A stretch of 64,000 nt of DNA. Origin: Micavibrio_B sp964633355. GTDB taxonomy: Bacteria; Pseudomonadota; Alphaproteobacteria; Micavibrionales; Micavibrionaceae. Below are positions 43,840 to 51,809 of the stretch, piece after piece; within the stretch, counting starts at the first letter, position 1; each line of letters opens with the position of its first letter. The notes under the pieces were generated by a model that did no database searches, was not told where the DNA came from, and saw only the letters and a list, made by a program, of their open reading frames with translations. The position numbers and the translations under genes are program-made. The stretch is from the NCBI GenBank assembly GCA_964633355.1, contig CAZWGO010000002.1, positions 127,987 to 191,986 on the forward strand, written 5' to 3'.

Positions 43840-44448
43840 ATGGCACTTTCAAAATTGGCACTTGCTGCAACAACTCTTGCTGCTGCTTTTTCGGCAACTC
43901 AAACTAATGCAATGGAAATGAAGTGTGGTTATACGCCTTCAGAAATATCTAAAGCCATGCAGGCTGAATCTCAAAAACCTTTGTTGACGGCAGATAGACG
44001 AGCTGTCGGAATGAAGCCCGCGCAAATGTTTACATCAAACAGTGAGGGTGATGGATATCTTGTCGAAGGAAATCGCCCTTCGGCTGAAGCTTCAACTAGT
44101 TTTTGTACAGTAATGAAGATTAGCGGTATTAGGTTGTATGATGCTAGAAAGCCTACAATTGCAGCATCCGCTTTTAGAGGCGGAAAACTTGATCAAGCAC
44201 TTAAAGCTGGAGAGAAAAACGGCGAAAGAGTTTATCTTCAAGGAAACCTTCATAATGAATATGGTCAAGCAACTAATACGATTATTACTGTTGGTGGAAA
44301 CTATGAGCAAGCCGAAGGGCTTCTATTATTCTCTGGTAATAGGCCTGAGGTAACTATTAAAGCTGGATTTACTGACCTGAAATATTCGAAAGAAGCATTG
44401 GCAATTTTGAATAAGCCAGTTCAAACAGCTGCATTGTCTCCTGATTAA
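43840..44448 (+). CDS. Exported protein of unknown function (202 aa)
   Basis: Not recognised. Signal peptide present (LALAATTLAAAFSATQTNA, cut after A24). The mature protein has two cysteines (MKCGYT and TSFCTV), a repeat-poor central part and a likely beta-rich second half. AT-rich third positions (many AAA, GAA, ACT codons) compared with neighbouring genes suggest weak expression bias or foreign origin. A CtrA-type box precedes it and a CTCTGGGG site lies before the ATG. Confidence 0.62.
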   Translation: MALSKLALAATTLAAAFSATQTNAMEMKCGYTPSEISKAMQAESQKPLLTADRRAVGMKPAQMFTSNSEGDGYLVEGNRPSAEASTSFCTVMKISGIRLYDARKPTIAASAFRGGKLDQALKAGEKNGERVYLQGNLHNEYGQATNTIITVGGNYEQAEGLLLFSGNRPEVTIKAGFTDLKYSKEALAILNKPVQTAALSPD

Positions 44449-44459
44449 AGAGACTTATT

Positions 44460-45455
44460 TTATCCAAATGAAATGCCCATACTCTCTGTGGGTTTTGATT
44501 TCGGAACATCATTTTGAGCAATCTCATTAAGAATCTTAGCTTCAGGAGGCGTAGCGACTGCGGATGCCTTTTCATTAAATGAAGGTGTTATTACACCTTC
44601 TGCTTCCTTAGAGTACGAAGTGGGAGTGACTATTTTAGTCTCAGCAGTATTTTTAGTTTCAGTTTGTTTTTGTAAATCGATTCCGTAGTTTGCCCCATTT
44701 TGACCCAATGGGATCATCACTTTACCATCAGCAGTTGTTGGATAAGTCTGAACGTATTTCTCTTCTTCTTGCGTTAATTCCTCAAGCTCTTTTTTTCTTA
44801 AAAGCTGCATATACCTTTCGTAATCTGTAACTGCCTTTTTAGCATCTTCATCATTCGCCCCGGTTTTCTTTTTGAACGCATCGACGAATTTTTGTTTTCC
44901 TTCTTTCGTGCCGAGAAGTTCCAAGACAGCATCGATTTCTTTACCTGTCATTTTAACGCCGTTACCGACATCAATAGATTTTTCTCTCCATTCCTCCAGC
45001 TTTTTCTGCTCGCGCTCGTGGGCTTCCATGCGGTTTTCAAACCACTCTGCCGCTTCTTTCTGATTTTCTTCTACTTCTTCTTTCTTGCTTTTGCGGCCTA
45101 AAGAGCCGCCCATACCTTTTGAGAAGTCGCCGTCCGGTGTTTGCTGCAATCGGTTGGCCTGCGCTTCTACGGCATCCCTGATCCACTGCGGAATCTTATC
45201 CGAAGTAATATTGCCGTAAAAAGCTTCGATCATAAGCGCCGACGCACCTCCGGCGGCCTCGTAAGCCTTCATGGCTTCTTCTTCATCCGTATTGAGCTCG
45301 GGGACGTCAAGTTGATAACCGGCGACGACTTTTAAATCAGGGGAAGAGGGGCGTGTCGTCTCCGCGCTATTTTTGCCCACGATGTCTGGAGACGATTTTT
45401 CATCCGTCTCGGCTTGGGCATTCAATGGTATGGCGTTTAGATCAGATAGCGACAC
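44460..45455 (-). CDS. Acidic coiled-coil protein of unknown function (331 aa)
   Basis: Not recognised. No signal peptide or membrane segment. Residues about 120-165 form a strongly charged helix (EEVEENQKEAAEWFENRM, HEREQKKLEEWREK), then a compact helical part (about 165-235) with a possible FxxAxxKKTG motif, and a Ser/Thr/Lys-rich low-complexity C-terminus from 265. It is convergent with the 202-residue exported protein gene, separated by 11 nt. Confidence 0.6.
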   Translation of the reverse strand: MSLSDLNAIPLNAQAETDEKSSPDIVGKNSAETTRPSSPDLKVVAGYQLDVPELNTDEEEAMKAYEAAGGASALMIEAFYGNITSDKIPQWIRDAVEAQANRLQQTPDGDFSKGMGGSLGRKSKKEEVEENQKEAAEWFENRMEAHEREQKKLEEWREKSIDVGNGVKMTGKEIDAVLELLGTKEGKQKFVDAFKKKTGANDEDAKKAVTDYERYMQLLRKKELEELTQEEEKYVQTYPTTADGKVMIPLGQNGANYGIDLQKQTETKNTAETKIVTPTSYSKEAEGVITPSFNEKASAVATPPEAKILNEIAQNDVPKSKPTESMGISFG

Positions 45456-45660
45456 GATAGCTTCCTCTAAGAATCATCTCCCTAGAGTAGCCGAAAGGCG
45501 TAAATAATTGGTTATGGAAAATATATTGCATTTTATTTAAATGCTGTGGAATTTTAATACAGCATTAGGCTTTTGGCCATAAGTCATTGCAATGCAATAT
45601 ATAATCTACCTATTACTATTGTAAGCGAGATAGTTGATAGATTGCAAGTGTAAAATAATT

Positions 45661-45821
45661 TTGAAATTCGATTGAAATCGCGTCATGCTCCATACGTTAG
45701 GCTTTATCTTGAAAAGCCATGCCGTCTTTCGGCCATCCCCAAGGAGCATCCGGCGGGGACCTTTCGACTAAACCCCCTTTAAAAGTGACGAGCAAACTTA
45801 GAGACTCCTTTTAAGTCATTG
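45661..45821 (+). repeat. Two-copy structured intergenic element, copy 1
   Basis: Block A (45661-45748) aligns without gaps with the minus strand of 62705-62618, 69 of 88 identical. It contains hairpins GGCTT/AAGCC (45700-45704 and 45714-45718) and GCCG-TCTTT-CGGC (45721-45733), and here also an enclosing stem ATGCTCC (45685-45691) with GGAGCAT (45743-45749). Block B (45783-45821) aligns with the minus strand of 62398-62360, 32 of 39 identical. The copies differ in the spacer: 34 nt here, 219 nt there. It may encode a small RNA; no family is recognised. Confidence 0.65.
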
Positions 45822-45872
45822 AAATATTACTCTTTGTCATTGTGAGGAAAGCCGACCCCATTTAAAGAATGC

Positions 45873-45946
45873 GACGTTCAAAGTAGTCAGGATGACGTTC
45901 AAACTAATAAAGGTTCAAAATAAAAAAACTACGAACGAAGTAGGAG
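45873..45946 (+). repeat. Cluster of degenerate GACG-CAAACT motifs
   Basis: Three related motifs: GACGTTCAAAGTAG (45873-45886), GACGTTCAAACTAAT (45894-45908) and TACGAACGAAGTAG (45930-45943). A fourth, GACGAGCAAACTTAG, is inside block B at 45787-45801. Similar units occur on the minus strand at 62382-62480. Spacing is irregular, so this is not a CRISPR. Confidence 0.45.
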
Positions 45947-46002
45947 CCTATAGCTATCCCCATGATCTAGTTGCATAACTGGTATATTAGTTTCTTATTT
46001 TC

Positions 46003-46031
46003 TTGACTTTATGAGTGCAGTGAACAATATT
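46003..46031 (+). promoter_or_regulatory. Possible promoter for the DJ-1-fold gene
   Basis: TTGACT (46003-46008), 17-nt spacer, AATATT (46026-46031, 4 of 6 to TATAAT). Upstream of the ATG at 46147 with an AAGGAG ribosome site. A pattern match only. Confidence 0.3.
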
Positions 46032-46146
46032 CGCCCCACCTCGCAGCCATGCTTTTCATAAACGGCGGAAAACATCAGCGGGTTCTTCATTCGCAACGCA
46101 ATGAAAAAACAAGAAAAACAATAACCTCAAAAGGAGAGAACACAGC

Positions 46147-46725
46147 ATGCAGAAACCCCTTGCAGGCATGAAAGCGGCCATCCTCGTCGCCAACGGATTC
46201 AACGAAAACGAAATGACTATGTTCCAGCGCGGCATGATGGAAGCCGGCGCTTATCCAAAAATTATCAGCGTTGAAAACGGCCTTGCAAACGGTTGGCAAG
46301 GTAACGGCTGGGGTCACTATTTCGCGGTCGATTGCCAGCTTTCCGACGCTCTGGCGGCGGATTTCGACATATTGATTATCCCGGGCGGTCAGCGCTCTCT
46401 CGATAAATTGAAACTCACCGCGCATACACGCCGTTTTATCGGCGGTTTCATGGCGGCGCATAAGCCGATCATGTCGACTGGCGATGCCGTAAACCTTCTG
46501 TCGATGACCGGTCTGGTGAGCGGCTATCTGGTTACAGGTCCTGAGGCCTGTAAAGAAATTGCGACAGCAGCAGGCGCGGCATGGTCCGAAAATTCGCCGG
46601 TCATTTCCGAAAGCCTGATCACAGCGCAAACAACACCGGAAAACCTCAAAGAACTGGTTGAAACATTGATCAACTTCAAGCTATCCCTGATGGCTGAAGA
46701 AGAGCAGATGGAACAGGCTGCTTAA
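46147..46725 (+). CDS. DJ-1/PfpI fold protein lacking the nucleophile cysteine
   Basis: A 192-residue DJ-1/PfpI domain protein. The strand ILVANGFNENEM at the N-terminus (with the conserved Glu) and DILIIPGGQRSLDKLK are typical. At the nucleophile elbow, where active relatives read AxICHGPxLL, this protein has KPIMSTGDAVNLL: Gly112 replaces Cys and Asp113 replaces His. Glyoxalase, peptidase or chaperone activity that needs that Cys is therefore not expected. AAGGAG lies before the ATG. Confidence 0.82.
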   Translation: MQKPLAGMKAAILVANGFNENEMTMFQRGMMEAGAYPKIISVENGLANGWQGNGWGHYFAVDCQLSDALAADFDILIIPGGQRSLDKLKLTAHTRRFIGGFMAAHKPIMSTGDAVNLLSMTGLVSGYLVTGPEACKEIATAAGAAWSENSPVISESLITAQTTPENLKELVETLINFKLSLMAEEEQMEQAA

Positions 46726-46734
46726 TAGATTGTT

Positions 46735-46786
46735 GTCATTCCCGCGCAGGCGGGAATCCATGGACCCCCGCCTGCGCGGGGGTGAC
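46735..46786. repeat. GTCATTCCCG palindromic repeat
   Basis: A 52-bp perfect-symmetry element between two genes: GTCATTCCCGCGCAGGCGGG, AATCCA, then TGGACC, CCCGCCTGCGCGGG, GGTGAC. Each half is itself a hairpin. The centre is between 46760 and 46761. Such elements are widespread in alphaproteobacterial genomes; in the transcript this one could also stop or protect RNA. Confidence 0.75.
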
Positions 46787-46804
46787 GTTTTCAAAGGATA
46801 AATT

Positions 46805-47924
46805 ATGAGAGCCGAGTTAGAATCCGTCGTCAAAGAAATCGAATATGCTATCGGCCTCTTACGGAGGCATCTTTGACTGGGAAAATTCCCTTCTGCGCCT
46901 TGAAGAACTAAACGCTCTTTCCGAAGATCCCAATCTCTGGAACAATCCTGAAAAAGCCCAAGGGCTGATGCGCGAGAAAAACAAGCTCGAGCAAAATATC
47001 GCTTCCGTCCGCAAAGTTGAAAATGAATTATCCGACGCGCTCGGTTTGATCGAGCTGGGCGAAGCAGAAAACGAACCCGACATCGTCAAGGAAGCCGAAA
47101 GCTCTTTGGCCGCCTTGCAAAAAGAAGCGGCGAAGATGCAGTTGCAATCTCTGTTATCCGGCGAAGCCGATGGCAAGGATGCATTTTTGGAAGTCAATTC
47201 CGGCGCAGGCGGTACGGAAGCCGCCGACTGGGCAGGCATTATCCTGCGTATGTATAGCCGCTGGGCCGACCAGCATGGATATAAGGTCGAAGTTCTCGAC
47301 CGTCATGACGGCGAAGAGGCGGGGATCAAATCGGCCACGCTTCAGATTAGCGGTCATCAGGCTTATGGCTGGCTTAAAAGCGAATCCGGCGTTCACCGTT
47401 TGGTGCGGATTTCACCCTTCGATTCCAACGCCCGCCGTCATACAAGCTTTGCTTCCGTTACCGTGACGCCCGTCATCGATGAAACGATCAATATCGAAAT
47501 TCTGGATAAGGATTTAAAAGTCGATACCTATCGCGCAAGCGGAGCAGGCGGCCAGCACGTTAACCGGACCGATTCCGCCGTCCGCATTACGCATATTCCG
47601 ACCAATATTATCGTCGCTTGTCAGAATGACCGTTCGCAGCATAAAAACCGCGCGGCGGCGATGAACATGCTGCGTGCAAAGCTCTATGATCTCGAAATGA
47701 GAAAACGCGAAGCGGTCAGCAACAGCCAATATGATAGCAAAAGCGATATCGGCTGGGGACACCAGATACGTTCCTATGTCCTTCAGCCATATCAGATGAT
47801 AAAAGACTTACGGACGGGTGTTGAACGTACGGACTCCGATAAAGTTCTGGATGGCGATCTCGACGATTTCCTCCATGCATCGCTGGCGCAGAAAGTCGCC
47901 GGAGATATTTCAGATATCGATTAA
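46805..47924 (+). CDS. prfB: Peptide chain release factor 2 with programmed +1 frameshift
   Basis: Reads UGA and UAA stop codons. The ATG at 46805 opens a 23-codon frame ending in an in-frame TGA (46874-46876). The context CGG-AGG-CAT-CTT-TGA-C has the canonical slippery CTT-TGA and an upstream GGAGG that pairs with 16S rRNA, so ribosomes slip +1 at CTT and read GAC at 46875. The joined protein is 372 residues (46805-46873 plus 46875-47924), with the SPF stop-recognition tripeptide (VRISPFDSN) and the catalytic GGQ (GAGGQHVNRT). Confidence 0.96.
46862..46877 (+). promoter_or_regulatory. RF2 +1 frameshift signal
   Basis: CGGAGGCATCTTTGAC. The Shine-Dalgarno-like GGAGG, slippery CTT, and stop TGA followed by C give autoregulation: low RF2 means slow termination and more slippage. 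Same layout as in E. coli prfB. Confidence 0.93.
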
Positions 47925-47935
47925 GGAATAATAAA

Positions 47936-48955
47936 ATGAAAAAGATTTTTGCAACGCTTGCGCTACTGCTTATTCCAGTTTCCGCACAGGCCGGTTTCAG
48001 TCTGAAAGACATTACCGGCAAGGTAACTTCCGACCAGCCTGCAGTTTCTCCTTCTGCACCTGCGCCTGTTTCCAAGGCTCCGCGCCGCGTTAAGCCGATG
48101 ACCAAGCCGTCGCTTCAAATCATGAACGAGCGTTATGTGCCGGATGATGTCAAAGCCAAATATAAAATGGGCGATGACTATTTTGAGATGACGGAGAAGA
48201 AACAGCCAGCGCCGATTGTCGTGACAAAGAAGAAAGCTTTGGAAATCATTGACGGTCCGCCGCCTTCTTCTATGGCAAAAAAAGATATCGAGATATCGTC
48301 CCTTCCGGAACCTGTACCTCTGGCCAGCAAGCCTGCCTTGGTCGTCGAAGGGAAACCTGTGCCGCCGGCAGCGCCGGTTATGGCAGTGCCAGCAGAGCGC
48401 ATCGATACTTGGCGCGCGCGTCAGGGCGAGCTTTTGAAAGACGTTCTGGCGAGATGGGCGGATCGTGAACAAACCGAATTCATCTGGACGGCGGCTGAAT
48501 CGCCGAAAGTCTCCAAGGAATTTTCCTATATCGGTAAATTCGACGGAGCCGTCGCGGGTCTGATGGCGCAGGATTCCGGCACTCTAAAGTCCAAATTCAC
48601 AGATGATATGCACGATATGAATACGCCAGTAGTATTGGCCGACGATATGCGCATGGAAGCGCCGCGGCCTGAAGTTCAACCGGACGCTACCAAACCGTGG
48701 TTCGGGACGAGCGGAGCGTCTTTGCAGGCGGTTTTGCATGCTTGGGCCGAGAGCGAAGGGGCTACGCTAGTATGGCAAAGCAGCGATAATTTCGCCCTGC
48801 CGCAAACGTATAGCGATAAGAGCAGTTTCGAGGATGCCGTGGGCCAGATTCTTTCCCAATACGACTCTAAAAGCGTTCGTCCGGTCGGTCAGCTCTATAA
48901 AAACCCGATTTCAGGCGAAAAAGTTCTGGTTATAAGGACTGATAACGCCGGATAA
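47936..48955 (+). CDS. Exported TcpQ-domain protein with two domain copies
   Basis: A 339-residue exported protein with a signal peptide (ATLALLLIPVSAQA). Two TcpQ/PilL-type domains follow: about 155-205 (WRARQGELLKDVLARWADRE with FIWTA) and about 245-330 (WFGTSGASLQAVLHAWAESE with LVWQS). The linker (about 20-150) is Pro/Ala-rich. TcpQ domains are found in pilus and secretion system secretins' partners; no secretin or pilin gene lies here. It precedes the big repeat protein gene by 99 nt. Confidence 0.78.
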   Translation: MKKIFATLALLLIPVSAQAGFSLKDITGKVTSDQPAVSPSAPAPVSKAPRRVKPMTKPSLQIMNERYVPDDVKAKYKMGDDYFEMTEKKQPAPIVVTKKKALEIIDGPPPSSMAKKDIEISSLPEPVPLASKPALVVEGKPVPPAAPVMAVPAERIDTWRARQGELLKDVLARWADREQTEFIWTAAESPKVSKEFSYIGKFDGAVAGLMAQDSGTLKSKFTDDMHDMNTPVVLADDMRMEAPRPEVQPDATKPWFGTSGASLQAVLHAWAESEGATLVWQSSDNFALPQTYSDKSSFEDAVGQILSQYDSKSVRPVGQLYKNPISGEKVLVIRTDNAG

Positions 48956-49054
48956 AGCTTGCGGAAAAGCTTCTCTCTCTTTTATACATAAATACCCAAG
49001 ATTCCCGCCCTGGGATTCTCAAGGCAGAAAAATATCAGATTAAGGGGATGCCGT

Positions 49055-51760
49055 ATGGCCCGTTCTAGTTACGCATTAGGATTTTTAACATTTGGACTTC
49101 TGGCGACGACGTCAATGGTGACGCCAGCCAGAGCGGAAACAGCTCAGGCCCAGACCGCCTGGACAATCAACCGCGTCGCCAGCGCCGCTTCCGGCAGCTA
49201 TTGCACCATGGCGCAGAAATATTCCGACAACACGATCGTGACATTCGCGAAGAACTCAACCGGCCAGTATTCGGTTGCTTTCGATTTTGCCCGTCCCCAA
49301 TTCCCGCAAGTCGGCCAAACGACTGTAACGCTTCGCCCGGGTAACGGAGAAGCTCGTACATTCAACGTCGCGCCGACATCGGACAAGGTCGTCGTCATCG
49401 GTCTCGGTGAAGGTTCGTTCATTGATGCCGTTAAAACGTCCGGCAAGATGGATGTCGAAACAGGCGGCAAGTCGTTCAGTTACGCGCCGTCCAAATTTGC
49501 CTCTGCGGCGGGTGAGCTTTCCGACTGTATCGGTGGCAAGAAATCACCGGCTATCGCATCGGCTGCTCCTGTAGCGCCTGCTGAACCGATTCCTCAGGCG
49601 ACACAAAAAGTTGCCACGATTGCTCCTTCCAATGTCGCGGTATCAGGTCTTGAATCCGAGGTTTCCCGTTTGAAACAGGAAAATCAGGTTTTGCGCGCGC
49701 AGAAAACTGTTTCCGGTGACACCTCTCAAGAACTCAACCGTGTAAAAGCAGAATTGGCAACAGCGCAAGCCTTAAATCAGTCTCTAGCTCAGCAGCAAAC
49801 AGCCAATCAGGCAGCGCAGCAACAATTGGCTGAGCTGCAAAAGCAGAATGCTGACATGAAAGCGCAGCTTTCAACGGCTAATCAGAATCTAGCCCAGTTG
49901 CAAACTAAAGCGGCGCAAGGCGCGGGTGCTTCCGAGCAACTGTCTGTTTTGCAAAAGCAAAACGCGGATATGAAACTGCAACTTGAAGCCGCGACAAGAA
50001 ATATTGCCGATCTTCAGGTCAAAAACGTCCAGTCCACGCAAGTAGCAAGCCAGCTCGGTATCATGCAAAAACAAAACGCGGATGCAAAAGCCCAGCTTGA
50101 TGCCGCGAACACCATGATTGCCCAGTTACAAGCCAAAGCGACGCAGGGAACATCTGCAATGGATCAAGTAGCTTCGCTGCAAAAACAATCGGCAGACATG
50201 AAGACCCAGCTCGATGCGGCAAATTTAACGATTGCTCAATTGCAAACGAAAGCCGCGCAAGGCACATCAGCGGCAGAACAAGTTTCTGTTCTGCAAAAGC
50301 AATCGGCTGATATGAAAGTTCAGCTTGATGCCGCGAACGCAACTATTGCACAGCTTCAAACTCAGGTCTCGCAAAGCAACGCTCTTACAGGACAATTGGC
50401 TACCCTTCAAAAAGAAAACGCCGATCTAAAAATCCAGCTTGGGGCATCGAATGCAATGACAGCTCAATTGCAAACAAAGGCAGCGCAGGGAAGCTCTGCT
50501 GCCGAGCAAGTGGCTATGTTGCAAAAACAGAATGCTGAAATGAAAATCCAGCTTGATGCGGCAAACGCCAACTCGGCGCAATTGCAGACCAAACTGACGC
50601 AGATGCCTATCACACCTGCTATCGATCAGGTCGCTATCAAAGAGAATGAAAGCCTGAAGCAGCAAATTGCAGCTTTGCAGACAACAATTGCGACAAAGCC
50701 AGCTGCTATCGATAATTCTCAACAGCTTGCAGCGCTTCAAGGCGAAAACTCTGCGCTCAAACAGCAATTGGCATCGGCAAAATCTGCGCCTTCCGGTGAC
50801 AATGAGGCTTTGAAAAATTTGCAAAGCCAACTGGAAGCGGCGAATTCAGAAAACGAAACGCTGAAACAGCAGCTCGATAAAGTTACGACGACGGCGAGTG
50901 CCGGCGGTAATAACTGGGATCTCGAACAGGCGACAAAACGCTATCAAGAATCCCAGCGCGAAATTCGTCGTTTGGCTGCCTTGGTTCAGCAAGAAAAGCA
51001 GGCACGCAAGCAAGATCGTGAAGCGATGGAAGCAAAGCTTTTTGATCCGGCGATTACCAACGACATGCAGCAAGCCAAGCTTAATGAAATGCAGCGTCGT
51101 ATAGCGGAGCTTGAAAGCGGTATTCCTTCCTCGCAAGCATCTATGGCGTCAGCCGCGGTGCCGGTTTCGCCGGTTGAAAAATCGGCTCCTGTAAATGTCG
51201 CTGCGGTCGCACCGGCTGCAGGGGTAGAGCAGCCGAAAGCCGCAGCTAAACCGGTTATGCCCGTTGCCAGCGCGATTGTTTCGCCTGTGGCATCCGTGAA
51301 ATTCCAGACTCAGGAAGATTTCACGCGTATGCTCCAAGGGGCAGGTATTAATATTCGAGGTGATGTCGAAAATGTTGAAACAGGAAGCTCGGATTTATAT
51401 CGCGCTTATCGCTGGAAAACAGACAGCCTCTTCGGTAGCGCCGAGCAACGCGCAATGAAGGCTGGTAAAGGCTTTGATGCGGCGGTCAATGACTATCTGG
51501 ATCGTGCGAAATCCCGCTGTGAAGGCGACTTCGCAGCTGTGCCATCCGATGTCGTTGTATCGGTTGATAAATCCAAATCTTTCGAATTCGCCTGTATTGG
51601 CAATAAAGCCAATACATCGGCTTCTGTCATGTTCACCTATGGTAATGACGTGATGACGATCCTTGCACATGAAGGAAGATCCGAAGCGATGGACCTGGCC
51701 ATGGAAGCGAGAGATCGCATGGCAAGCCAGATGGGCAATATAAAAACAGCCGCGAAATAA
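49055..51760 (+). CDS. Large exported coiled-coil repeat protein (901 aa)
   Basis: Not recognised as a named family. Signal peptide to about residue 27 (TSMVTPARA). An N-terminal domain of about 130 residues has two cysteines (SYCTMA and SDCIGG). Then come seven tandem 38-residue repeats (49835-50640) with the pattern LQKQNADMKxQLDAANxxIAQLQ, followed by irregular coiled coil to about residue 690, a Pro/Ala linker (700-755) and a C-terminal domain (about 755-895) with RCEGDF and FACIGN cysteines. Probable rod-like periplasmic protein. TcpQ-domain gene next door suggests an envelope structure. Confidence 0.78.
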   Translation: MARSSYALGFLTFGLLATTSMVTPARAETAQAQTAWTINRVASAASGSYCTMAQKYSDNTIVTFAKNSTGQYSVAFDFARPQFPQVGQTTVTLRPGNGEARTFNVAPTSDKVVVIGLGEGSFIDAVKTSGKMDVETGGKSFSYAPSKFASAAGELSDCIGGKKSPAIASAAPVAPAEPIPQATQKVATIAPSNVAVSGLESEVSRLKQENQVLRAQKTVSGDTSQELNRVKAELATAQALNQSLAQQQTANQAAQQQLAELQKQNADMKAQLSTANQNLAQLQTKAAQGAGASEQLSVLQKQNADMKLQLEAATRNIADLQVKNVQSTQVASQLGIMQKQNADAKAQLDAANTMIAQLQAKATQGTSAMDQVASLQKQSADMKTQLDAANLTIAQLQTKAAQGTSAAEQVSVLQKQSADMKVQLDAANATIAQLQTQVSQSNALTGQLATLQKENADLKIQLGASNAMTAQLQTKAAQGSSAAEQVAMLQKQNAEMKIQLDAANANSAQLQTKLTQMPITPAIDQVAIKENESLKQQIAALQTTIATKPAAIDNSQQLAALQGENSALKQQLASAKSAPSGDNEALKNLQSQLEAANSENETLKQQLDKVTTTASAGGNNWDLEQATKRYQESQREIRRLAALVQQEKQARKQDREAMEAKLFDPAITNDMQQAKLNEMQRRIAELESGIPSSQASMASAAVPVSPVEKSAPVNVAAVAPAAGVEQPKAAAKPVMPVASAIVSPVASVKFQTQEDFTRMLQGAGINIRGDVENVETGSSDLYRAYRWKTDSLFGSAEQRAMKAGKGFDAAVNDYLDRAKSRCEGDFAAVPSDVVVSVDKSKSFEFACIGNKANTSASVMFTYGNDVMTILAHEGRSEAMDLAMEARDRMASQMGNIKTAAK
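49835..50640 (+). repeat. Seven 114-bp in-frame tandem repeats
   Basis: Each repeat encodes 38 residues starting LQKQ (or MQKQ, LQKE) and ending in a QGTSAAEQV-like linker. Units 3 to 6 are most alike and the first, second and last more divergent, the usual pattern of expansion from the middle. DNA similarity between units (CAAAAGCAATCGGC, GATGCCGC) points to recent duplication. Confidence 0.8.
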
Positions 51761-51766
51761 GAATAA

Positions 51767-51795
51767 AAAAATCCCCGCTAGATGCGGGGATTTTT
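51767..51795. terminator. Bidirectional terminator between the repeat protein gene and phaR
   Basis: AAAAATCCCCGC, loop TAGAT, GCGGGGATTTTT: a stem of at least 8 GC-rich pairs (ATCCCCGC 51771-51778 with GCGGGGAT 51784-51791) flanked by A and T runs. Confidence 0.9.
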
Positions 51796-51809
51796 ATAAG
51801 CCCAAGAAA

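Larger units (their letters stand above)
45456..46146. other. 691-base gene-free stretch
   Basis: No coding frame with a start, a ribosome site and codon bias was found. It holds copy 1 of the two-copy element (45661-45821), three more 15-nt motif copies (45873-45946), an AT-rich tract (45500-45660) and a possible promoter before the DJ-1-fold gene (46003-46031). Confidence 0.6.

Noticed and set aside
45661..45750. Could be a known RNA such as tmRNA, 6S, RNase P or SRP RNA
   Set aside because: None of their core motifs (tag frame with tRNA-like ends, GGAAGCA loop, RNase P P4 sequence) was found, and there are two diverged copies. 6S RNA cannot be fully excluded by eye.
45787..45946. Possible CRISPR-like array from repeated 15-nt motifs
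   Set aside because: Repeats are short and degenerate, spacing irregular, there is no leader and no cas gene.
45456..46146. A missed protein gene in the 690-base gap
   Set aside because: All frames are interrupted often and no start with a ribosome site and sensible codon use was found.
46845..46874. Internal ATG-like start for prfB
   Set aside because: The upstream 23-codon frame and the frameshift signal match the canonical RF2 gene.
49835..50640. Repeats in DNA as a minisatellite with no coding role
   Set aside because: The unit is a multiple of three, keeps the reading frame and gives regular coiled-coil repeats in a protein with a signal peptide.
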